DNA from: CAZLYK01 sp964563495
GTDB lineage: Bacteria > Acidobacteriota > Blastocatellia > RBC074
Assembly: GCA_964563495.1 (NCBI GenBank)
Contig: CAZLYK010000221.1
Span: forward strand, 1 to 6,160
DNA: 6,160 bases
Direction: 5' to 3'
Under the pieces are notes generated by a model. The model was given only the letters and a program-made list of their open reading frames with translations. It was not told the DNA's origin and made no database searches. Made by a program: the position numbers and the translations under genes. Each line of letters opens with the position of its first letter. Positions within the stretch are counted from its first letter, which is position 1. Of the stretch, positions 1-6,101 are shown piece after piece.

Positions 1-22
1 GATGATTTTTGGCTCTGCCTTT

Positions 23-65
23 GATCCTGTTTAATCCTGCAAAAATCCCGTCAATCCTGTCTATT
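23..65 (-). repeat. ACAGGATT-type interspersed repeat, copy at the 3' end of the last TPR gene
   Basis: Read on the minus strand, this copy begins AATAGACAGGATT and continues with degenerate 8-11 base units each containing (A/G)C(A/G)GGAT, four units in all. It matches the copy at 2182-2224 at 37 of 43 positions with no gap; all six differences are transitions. The TAG stop of the all-TPR gene (61-63) lies within its conserved left edge, so the repeat forms the stop codon and the immediate 3' flank. The units contain no inverted repeat, so it is not a terminator. Bases 1-22 beyond it show nothing recognisable. Confidence 0.8.
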
Positions 66-1179
66 CAGGCTTCGGTGTGCGAGCGCGATCGGTTTCAAGC
101 TTCTTCGCTTTGAGTCTCTGCACTTCCGCAAATTCACGCACGGCGTCTTCCTTCCTGCCGAGCTGCTGATAGATGCGCGCCAGCAGGTAACGCCTCTCCT
201 GATCCTCCGGCAATTTTGCGACGGCGAGCTCAAGCGGTTTGACGGCCTCGGCAGCCTTCCCTTCCTTGAAAAGAATCTTTCCGAGCAGACCGTTGGCTTC
301 CGGAGCTTCGGGATTTATTTTGAGCGCAGCTTCCAGATTGCTTCGCGCCAGGGTCAGATCGCCATCAGCCTCGTACAGGTAGGCCAGGTAATAGAGCACC
401 GTAAAATCCCCGGGCCGGTGTTTGAGCTCGCTTTCAAAAACAGTCAGGGCTTCTTTATTACGCCCCAGCTGCTGGTAAGCGAGACCGAGCGAATACTGCA
501 ACCGGGGCAACCCGGGGTCGAGCCTTTCCGCGGCCTTCAACTCTTCGATCGCGCGTTCGAATTCAAACTGGACAAGCAACATCTGACCGCGGAGGAGGTG
601 TGATAAGGGGACACCCTCATTGAAAGCCGCGAGCCTCTCGATCATTTTCCGGACGGCGACGTCGTTCAGGTGCAGGTAAGCCAATCCCAGGCTGTAAAGC
701 ACGGCCTTCTCCTGTGGGGCCGCGGCAAGCGTCATCTCCAGTTGATAGACGGCGTCTTGATCACGCCCGACCTCGACCAGCGAGAGCCCGTAAAGCTGGC
801 GGGCCTGCAGGGAATCGGGCGTCTTCTCCAAAAAACTTCTCAGCGTCTCGGCCGCCTTGCCAAATTGCCCGGAGCGATAGAGCGCAATCCCCAGGTTGAG
901 CCGGATCGGCGTCAATTGCGGAGCGAGTTTGAGGGCCGATTCGTAGGCGGCGATGGCTTCGTCAAACTTGCCCTGCCTCGCCAGGACGGCCCCGAGGTTG
1001 GCCTGAGCCTCTACATAATCGGGTTTCTCTTGGAGCAGCGCCCGGTAAGCGGCAGCCGCTTCATCCAGTTGCCCGCGCCGTTGCAATTCAACGGCGCGGT
1101 TGAACTGTCCCGCCAGGTCGGCCGGCTGCTGGATAACCAAAAATACGAGCAAAGATGCTGTCAGAATTAACTGCGACAT
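61..1179 (-). CDS. Secreted tetratricopeptide-repeat (TPR) protein
   Basis: This 372-residue protein is made almost entirely of TPR helical hairpins, which act as protein-protein interaction scaffolds; no catalytic domain is visible. Residues 1-23 resemble a signal peptide (hydrophobic run LILTASLLVFLVI, possible cleavage near ADLA-GQ), so a periplasmic or envelope location is inferred. About ten TPR units follow at roughly 34-residue spacing, near 22-53, 56-87, 90-121, 124-155, 158-190 (degenerate), 192-223, 226-256, 260-291, 294-325 and 328-357. Typical signatures are LGAVLARQGKFDEAIAAYES and LGLAYQQLGRNKEALTVFES. The tail after residue 355 is basic and low in complexity. The ATG lies 18 bases after the stop of the upstream CnaB/TPR gene, and no good Shine-Dalgarno sequence precedes it, so translational coupling is likely. 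The TAG stop falls on the edge of an ACAGGATT-type repeat. The reading frame and TPR fold are certain; the biological role is unknown. Confidence 0.93.
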   Translation of the reverse strand: MSQLILTASLLVFLVIQQPADLAGQFNRAVELQRRGQLDEAAAAYRALLQEKPDYVEAQANLGAVLARQGKFDEAIAAYESALKLAPQLTPIRLNLGIALYRSGQFGKAAETLRSFLEKTPDSLQARQLYGLSLVEVGRDQDAVYQLEMTLAAAPQEKAVLYSLGLAYLHLNDVAVRKMIERLAAFNEGVPLSHLLRGQMLLVQFEFERAIEELKAAERLDPGLPRLQYSLGLAYQQLGRNKEALTVFESELKHRPGDFTVLYYLAYLYEADGDLTLARSNLEAALKINPEAPEANGLLGKILFKEGKAAEAVKPLELAVAKLPEDQERRYLLARIYQQLGRKEDAVREFAEVQRLKAKKLETDRARTPKPE

Positions 1180-1180
1180 C

Positions 1181-1202
1181 GATCTTGTTGATTATGTCTA
1201 TT
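1181..1202 (-). repeat. Decayed half copy of the ACAGGATT-type repeat at the junction of the two TPR genes
   Basis: The minus-strand sequence AATAGACATAATCAACAAGATC aligns without gaps to the first 22 bases of the copy at 2182-2224 at 17 of 22 positions; four of the five differences are transitions. It contains the TAG stop of the CnaB/TPR gene (1198-1200) in the same edge context as the copy at 23-65. It also fills nearly all of the 18-base gap before the all-TPR gene. The match is short and degenerate, so common descent is an inference. Confidence 0.45.
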
Positions 1203-2238
1203 TCTGTTTACTGCGCGCACGCCACTCTGATTCCAGCTTACGCAGATTGTCGGCGTCCGCCGCATCGGGCTTCAACGCCAGGTAGGTGCGGATCTCATCG
1301 GCAGCTTCTTTGAATTTTTGTTCGTGCGCGAAGACCTCGGCGAGATAGACGCGAGCGCGGACCACGGTCTGTGCTCCAAGCTTCAAAGCCTGTTGCAGCG
1401 ACAGTCTCGCCTCTTCATAGCGGTTGAGCGAAAGGTTGGCATACCCGATCAACATGTGCGTGAGGGGGATGTTCGGTTCGATCGTCAGCGATTTTTCCAA
1501 TTGCTCGACTGCTTCAGTGTATTTGCGCTGCTGGATATTGCAATAACCGGCGCCGCGCAGAGCCGGGCTGTACTTGCCGTTGATCTGCAGCGCGCGTTCG
1601 AAATCCGTCAGGGCTTCAGATAGTTTGTTGTGCTGCATGAGTAAGTTGCCGCGTTCGGTCAGGGCTTGAAAATATTCGGGATAAAGCTCGATCGCCTGGC
1701 CGAAATTTTCCAACGCCTTCTCGGGTTGATTCCCTTTTTGGAATTTGAGGCCCTGTTCGTAAGCCTGGCGCGCCGGCTTGGGGATATTTTGCGAGGCCTC
1801 GATCGCGTTGAGCGTCCCCGCCTTGCTGCCATCCTTGCTGGCATGTAGAGGCAGGCGCAGGTAGATGTTGATCTGCAGGCGATTGGAGTAACCACGCGTC
1901 GAGTCCGACTCCACCGGATCGGTATACATGGTGGAATCGTTGGGATTGACGGCGGTCATGCGATAGCGCCCGGTAGTCAGACCACGGATTTCGTAGTTGC
2001 CCTGATCATCCGTCAGTGTATCCCGTGTCACCCCTCTCGTTTCGAGATAGACCTTGACCCGCGCCGCCGGTTTACCGTCGGGCAGACTGACGCGTCCGAA
2101 GACGACAAAGCCGCTGTTCGGAACAATCGCGCCCTGCTGTGCCATTGCCTCAATCGATGGAATGACAAGCAGCAGCAAAAGAATCCTGTTCAATCCTGTG
2201 AAAATCCTGTTAATCCTGTCTATTTTCTTCTGATCCAT
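1198..2238 (-). CDS. Secreted carboxypeptidase-regulatory-like (CnaB-type) domain and TPR protein
   Basis: This 346-residue protein joins a beta-sandwich domain to a TPR array. Residues 1-33 form a signal peptide: a long basic n-region (K4, K5, R8, R11, R18), the hydrophobic core ILLLLLVIP, and a probable cleavage after AMA at residue 33. Residues 44-128 match the carboxypeptidase-regulatory-like/CnaB fold (FGRVSLPDGKPAARVKVYLE, then TDDQGNYEIRGLTTGRYRM). Five TPRs follow, near 155-187, 190-221, 224-255, 258-289 and 293-324. The chosen ATG has a modest AGG (2246-2248) seven bases upstream. A TTG at 2193 (residue 16) would give a shorter, more conventional signal peptide and is an alternative start. 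Codons 6-19 are made of an interspersed DNA repeat. The receptor upstream carries the same type of N-terminal domain, and the next gene is another TPR protein. An exported scaffold or assembly role is inferred; no enzymatic activity is visible. Confidence 0.92.
   Translation of the reverse strand: MDQKKIDRINRIFTGLNRILLLLLVIPSIEAMAQQGAIVPNSGFVVFGRVSLPDGKPAARVKVYLETRGVTRDTLTDDQGNYEIRGLTTGRYRMTAVNPNDSTMYTDPVESDSTRGYSNRLQINIYLRLPLHASKDGSKAGTLNAIEASQNIPKPARQAYEQGLKFQKGNQPEKALENFGQAIELYPEYFQALTERGNLLMQHNKLSEALTDFERALQINGKYSPALRGAGYCNIQQRKYTEAVEQLEKSLTIEPNIPLTHMLIGYANLSLNRYEEARLSLQQALKLGAQTVVRARVYLAEVFAHEQKFKEAADEIRTYLALKPDAADADNLRKLESEWRARSKQK
2182..2224 (-). repeat. ACAGGATT-type interspersed repeat, copy inside the signal peptide of the CnaB/TPR gene
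   Basis: On the minus strand this copy has four units, each containing ACAGGATT or a close variant, starting with ATAGACAGGATT. It has the same orientation and internal spacing as the copy at 23-65. It lies wholly within an open frame and translates as residues 6-19 (I-D-R-I-N-R-I-F-T-G-L-N-R-I), the basic n-region and first hydrophobic residue of the signal peptide. The AGGA cores resemble Shine-Dalgarno sequences, which matters if a TTG at 2193 is the true start. Confidence 0.8.
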
Positions 2239-2245
2239 AAGACAA

Positions 2246-2248
2246 CCT
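2246..2248 (-). promoter_or_regulatory. Weak ribosome binding site of the CnaB/TPR gene
   Basis: AGG in the context ACAGGTTGTCTT-ATG lies seven bases before the chosen start at 2238. It begins three bases after the terminator T-tract, so a transcript that starts downstream of the hairpin would have almost no room for a leader. This implies readthrough transcription, or a promoter upstream of the hairpin. Confidence 0.45.
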
Positions 2249-2250
2249 GT

Positions 2251-2283
2251 AAAAACGGGGGTTGCAACCTCGTTGCAACCCCC
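2251..2283 (-). terminator. Intrinsic terminator or attenuator between receptor and CnaB/TPR gene
   Basis: On the minus strand GGGGGTTGCAAC, a GAG loop and GTTGCAACCCCC form a perfect 12-bp stem (2257-2283), followed by G and TTTTT (2255-2251). A GC-rich hairpin followed by a T-tract is the classic rho-independent terminator. In the plus direction the stem is followed by AACAGTTG with no T-run, so it acts for minus-strand transcripts only. It lies 32 bases past the receptor stop and only 12 bases before the start codon of the next gene, with that gene's AGG in between. It could end most receptor transcripts, or act as an attenuator that lowers expression of the two TPR genes. Confidence 0.85.
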
Positions 2284-2315
2284 AACAGTTGTTCCTTACG
2301 ATTTCAGCTTATCGG

Positions 2316-5300
2316 TTAGAAGAAGATCTTGACCGCAAGCTGAATCACGCGATTGGCGGAGACCGCGCCGTGCAGGGCATTGGCTTCGCCAACACCGTTG
2401 CCCAGACGCGGGTTGCCGCTGAGCGTGCTGCCGCGCACGTTCTGGATGATCGCCGAAGTGGCCTGCTCCTTACCGTAGAAGTCGGCCAGCGACGTCGCGA
2501 TGTTAAACGTCACGGTGCGGTTCATGTCACTGAACTGCGCGTGATTGAAAACGTTGAACATCTCGACCCGCAGTTGCAGGTTGCGGGCGCTGTCGCCTCC
2601 GAGCGGGAAGTTCTTGAAGAACGAGAGGTCGGTCACGTTGATGCCGGGCCGGCTCAGGTAATTGCGCGGGTAGGCGCCCTTCGCGGCCAAAGCCTCTTTG
2701 ACGTTCGGCAGCCGGGTCGTCTCCCAGTTGAAGTATTTTTCGAGATCCTTCGAGGCGTTCGGATCGCCGTTAAAGTAGCCGCGTGTGGCTTCGGTCCAGC
2801 TTCCACCGAGACGCTGGTTCAAGCTGATGTTCGGAATACCGGCGCCGACGTCTTCGGGCTGACCCGAGATGAACTGCGTGATCCCGGTGATCTGCCAGCC
2901 GTTGACGACGCCCTTGATCAGCCAGTTGGCGTCCTTCAGCCCCGGTATCCGCCAGTCATAGTTGATCACCATGACGTGCGTCCGGTCGAAGGCCAGCCGG
3001 CGGTAGTCGGCACACCGCGAGCAGACCGGGTTGATGAACTCGTTGTAAGCGTTGGCCGTGCCCATCGCCTTCGAGTAGGTGTAGGCCATGCCATAGCTGA
3101 CCGAACTGGCGAACTTGCGGTTCAGCGTCACCTGCAGCGAGTGGTAGTTCGACGAACCGCCCAGGGTGCGGTAGCCGATCTGGTCATACCCAGGGTACTT
3201 CTTCAGGAAGCCCGCCGCCAGCGCCTTCGAGCCATCAAAGCAGACGCCGGCATCCTTGTAGACCTGCGCGATGCTCGTGTCGCAATCCGGCACGACGCCG
3301 CCTGCATAACGCGACGGATCCTGCGCCGCCTTGGTGAAGAGCTCGCCGTATGGGCTGAAGTTGAGATTGAGCAACTCCTGATTATGGCGGCTCAATGTCC
3401 CGGAATAACCCACGCCCAGGACGGTGTTCCAGCCGAGATCATGCTGCACCTGGAGGCTGAAACTCTGGATGTTGGGGACGTAGCCTTCAGGATCGGCGGC
3501 AAGCACACTGGATATGCCCAGCGCCAGCTGCCCCGTGTTCTGCCCCACGGTGGACAGGTTGCCGAAGTTGAAGGTCGGTTGGATGTAAAGCGGCGGCTGG
3601 CCGACGGCCGCGAAGATCAGCTCGTTACCCTGTACGCGGTCGTAGCCGAGACGATAACCGCCGCGCAGCACCGTCTTCTTGGTGCCGAAGACGTCCCAGG
3701 CAAAACCGAGCACCGGGCCGAATTGCACACCACGGCTCTTGATCCCGCCGGGTAAGTAATTCTTGCCGTTGACCTGGCCGGTGAACGGATCGCCCGAACC
3801 GGGGACGATACGCCCAACCAGGTATGACGGCAACAGAAGATTCGCATTTTGGGAAGCAGTCAGCGCGCTGACTGAATTGCCCGTGCCCGGATCATAGGCG
3901 CGAATATTTGTACCTGAACAGGGGAACGTGCCGGGCAGGCAGGTCTGCCGGTAGAGCCGGACTGCCTTGGCAGGATCATACTTGTCCTTGACGAAGTAAA
4001 AATCCTGGTAGCGCTTGTCGTACTGCGGGTAGAGCAGGTTGAAGCGCATCCCATAATCGAGCGTCAGGCGGCTGTTGACCTTCCAATTGTCCTGCAAGTA
4101 CCACTCGACGTTGGTCGAGCGATACTGCCCCTGGAAGATGCCGATATTCGGCTGTTGATAGGTGTTGAAAAATCCGAGCAACGCGTTGGCGTATGGATGC
4201 CCCGTATTGTTCGGGTCGTTGACGTTGTTGTTGAAATTGATCGCGGCCGAATTGCCGGCGGCCTGATCCTTGCGGCTGCGCTGGTAGTAGAAGCCGGCTT
4301 TGATGGTGTGCGTTCCCCAGACCTTGCTCAAGTTGTCATAAATATCGAAGGTCGTGTTCGAGTTCTTGTACGGGAACTGGCTGTAGCCAGTCGTCCCGGC
4401 AAAGTTCTGGTTTGGAGTGCCGCCGAAGGTAATGTTAAACCACTGGCTGGGCGGATAAGAGAACGGCATGGCAAAGTTGAAACCGATGCCCGAATAGCTC
4501 GCCGCATCCGCCACCGTCGGGTCGAGCGTCAGGTTGTTCTGGCTAGCTCCGAAGATGAACTCGTTGGTCAGCGTCGCCGAGATCGTCGAGGTCACGTTGA
4601 GCGTGCTGTTCCAGGCCGGCGCCTGCTTGAAGATCAGGTTGTCGAACGGAATCTGATTGCTCCCGCCCGTCCAGCCCAAACCATAAGGCATGATCTGCTG
4701 GTCGGCGTCCCGCGTGTACCGCACATAAGCTCGCGTATTCTCCGACACGTTGTAGTCGATGCGGATGCTGTTCTCCTTGCGCGGATAGCTGACGCTCTGC
4801 TGCGAGTTGTGGTTGAAGCGGTAGCCGTTGTCGGTGCCGCCCAACGTAGTGTTCTCGAACCTGCGGAAGAGGTTCAGAACCGCCCGGCCGTTAGCGTTGA
4901 TCCGGTCGGTCGGGATAATGTTGCCGGGGAAGCACGCCGTCTGATCGGTGGCGGTGCAATTACCGGTCTTGAGCGGATCGCGGATGTAGATCGCCGCGCC
5001 GTTGCCGTCTCTCGTCTGGCTGAAATTGCCTGCCAATTCGAGCGCGGTCGGAACGCGTGACTGGCGAGCAGCCTGAGGCACCAGCTGCTCCTGCCACTCC
5101 TGCGACCAGAAGAAGAAGAGCTTCTCCTTTGACTTTTCATAACCCAGCGGGCCAAAAAGTTTCTTGGGCAGGTAGATCGGCCCGCCGATGTTGTAGCCCT
5201 GCTGGTTATACCGGAAGAAGTTGCGCGGGTTGCGCTCGATGCCCGTGTTCGGATCGCCGATCCGGCCGTTGGCGTTGTTGAAGTAGCTGTTGGCGTTGAA

Positions 5301-6101
5301 CTGTTCGTGGCGGTGGAAGTAGAAGCCCGTGCCGTGGAACTCGCTCGTCCCGCCCTTGGTCACGATCTTGATGTCGCCGCCCGCCGAACGCCCGTATTCG
5401 GCCTGGTAATTAGAGGTCAGCACTTTGAACTCGGCGATGTTGTCGAGCGAGAGCGCGATGTGCTGCGTCCCGTTCGAACCGGTGTCGACGTTGGTCGTCC
5501 CGTCAATCGTCAGGTTGTGCTGGTACTGGCGCGTCCCGGCGATACTGATCGCGCCGAAACCGCCCGGGCCTGAGACGGCGAATCCGGCGGTCACCACCAC
5601 CCCCGGCGTCAGCTTGAGCAGGTCGAGGTAGTTGCGCCCATTGACCGCCAGGTTCTGCAGTTGGGTGTTGTTGATCACGTTGCCCTGCTCGCCGCTCTCG
5701 GTCTTGATCTGCAACTGCGCGGCGTCGGCCGTGATTTCGACGGTGTCGCCAATCTGACCGACTTCGAGCATAATGACGCCGGTTGATTGCTTGTCATTGG
5801 CGCTGACGACCACGCCGCTTTTGACCGTCTTCTTGAAGCCCTGCGCTTCGATCGAGACGGTGTACGTCCCCGGTTGCAGAATCGGGAACGAGAATGTGCC
5901 GTCCGCACCAGTCCGGGCTTCGAGTTGAATATTTTTAGTTGGGTCGGCGGCAGTGACTTTGGCCCCGCTGACCGCGTTGCCCTGCGGGTCGTGCACCGTC
6001 CCACTCAATGAACTGCTGATCTGGCTGTATGCCGTTCCAGCAATCATCATGGCTAACACCGCAATGGGAATCACTCGCTTCAACAAAGATGAACATCTCA
6101 T
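2316..6101 (-). CDS. Oar-like TonB-dependent-receptor family outer membrane protein with N-terminal carboxypeptidase-regulatory-like domain
   Basis: This 1261-residue outer-membrane protein has the size and layout of the Oar-like receptors abundant in Acidobacteriota. Residues 1-26 are a signal peptide (LKR n-region, IPIAVLAMMIAG core, probable cleavage AYS-Q). Residues 30-112 are a carboxypeptidase-regulatory-like domain (SGTVHDPQGNAVSGAKVTA, TGADGTFSFPILQPGTYTVSI). A plug-type segment covers about 118-250, with NGRNYLDLLKLTPGV, LTIDGTTNVD and QAEYGRSAGGDIKIVTKGGT. The remainder is a predicted beta-barrel with family-typical pieces such as LQLRVEMFNVFNHAQF near 1180-1190. The chain ends IQLAVKIFF, with the terminal Phe expected for BAM-dependent insertion. 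No clear TonB box is visible, and no tonB/exbBD genes are nearby, so energised transport is not shown. All eight cysteines beyond the signal peptide fall in four close pairs. The start is supported by GAGGAG six bases upstream. It is probably the first gene of the cluster; substrate unknown. Confidence 0.95.
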   Translation of the reverse strand: MRCSSLLKRVIPIAVLAMMIAGTAYSQISSSLSGTVHDPQGNAVSGAKVTAADPTKNIQLEARTGADGTFSFPILQPGTYTVSIEAQGFKKTVKSGVVVSANDKQSTGVIMLEVGQIGDTVEITADAAQLQIKTESGEQGNVINNTQLQNLAVNGRNYLDLLKLTPGVVVTAGFAVSGPGGFGAISIAGTRQYQHNLTIDGTTNVDTGSNGTQHIALSLDNIAEFKVLTSNYQAEYGRSAGGDIKIVTKGGTSEFHGTGFYFHRHEQFNANSYFNNANGRIGDPNTGIERNPRNFFRYNQQGYNIGGPIYLPKKLFGPLGYEKSKEKLFFFWSQEWQEQLVPQAARQSRVPTALELAGNFSQTRDGNGAAIYIRDPLKTGNCTATDQTACFPGNIIPTDRINANGRAVLNLFRRFENTTLGGTDNGYRFNHNSQQSVSYPRKENSIRIDYNVSENTRAYVRYTRDADQQIMPYGLGWTGGSNQIPFDNLIFKQAPAWNSTLNVTSTISATLTNEFIFGASQNNLTLDPTVADAASYSGIGFNFAMPFSYPPSQWFNITFGGTPNQNFAGTTGYSQFPYKNSNTTFDIYDNLSKVWGTHTIKAGFYYQRSRKDQAAGNSAAINFNNNVNDPNNTGHPYANALLGFFNTYQQPNIGIFQGQYRSTNVEWYLQDNWKVNSRLTLDYGMRFNLLYPQYDKRYQDFYFVKDKYDPAKAVRLYRQTCLPGTFPCSGTNIRAYDPGTGNSVSALTASQNANLLLPSYLVGRIVPGSGDPFTGQVNGKNYLPGGIKSRGVQFGPVLGFAWDVFGTKKTVLRGGYRLGYDRVQGNELIFAAVGQPPLYIQPTFNFGNLSTVGQNTGQLALGISSVLAADPEGYVPNIQSFSLQVQHDLGWNTVLGVGYSGTLSRHNQELLNLNFSPYGELFTKAAQDPSRYAGGVVPDCDTSIAQVYKDAGVCFDGSKALAAGFLKKYPGYDQIGYRTLGGSSNYHSLQVTLNRKFASSVSYGMAYTYSKAMGTANAYNEFINPVCSRCADYRRLAFDRTHVMVINYDWRIPGLKDANWLIKGVVNGWQITGITQFISGQPEDVGAGIPNISLNQRLGGSWTEATRGYFNGDPNASKDLEKYFNWETTRLPNVKEALAAKGAYPRNYLSRPGINVTDLSFFKNFPLGGDSARNLQLRVEMFNVFNHAQFSDMNRTVTFNIATSLADFYGKEQATSAIIQNVRGSTLSGNPRLGNGVGEANALHGAVSANRVIQLAVKIFF

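Noticed and set aside
23..65. The 3' flank repeat as a terminator of the last gene
   Set aside because: The units are direct, not inverted, and I find no stem followed by a T-tract within bases 1-60. The true terminator, if any, lies outside the window.
670..1170. A 166-codon plus-strand frame opposite the all-TPR gene
   Set aside because: The opposite frame encodes clear TPR repeats throughout; this frame shows no domain, and its periodic composition mirrors the TPR codons.
23..2224. The ACAGGATT arrays as a CRISPR array
   Set aside because: Units are only 8-11 bases with no spacers of uniform length, and there are two separate blocks of four units with no cas genes.
2241..2256. ACCTGTAAAAAC next to the hairpin as another repeat unit
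   Set aside because: It resembles one unit of the copy at 23-65 over about ten bases, but an A-run accounts for much of the match and the terminator T-tract explains it better.
2262..3755. A 497-codon open frame on the plus strand
   Set aside because: It lies wholly opposite the receptor gene apart from its first bases. Its translation is rich in Arg, Val, Asp and Glu with no domain, signal peptide or ribosome binding site. It also starts inside the terminator hairpin. Long antisense frames are expected opposite GC-rich genes with strong codon bias.
4155..5060. A 301-codon open frame on the plus strand
   Set aside because: It is antisense to the barrel region of the receptor, with the same Arg/Val-rich composition and no recognisable family, so it looks like a shadow of the real gene.
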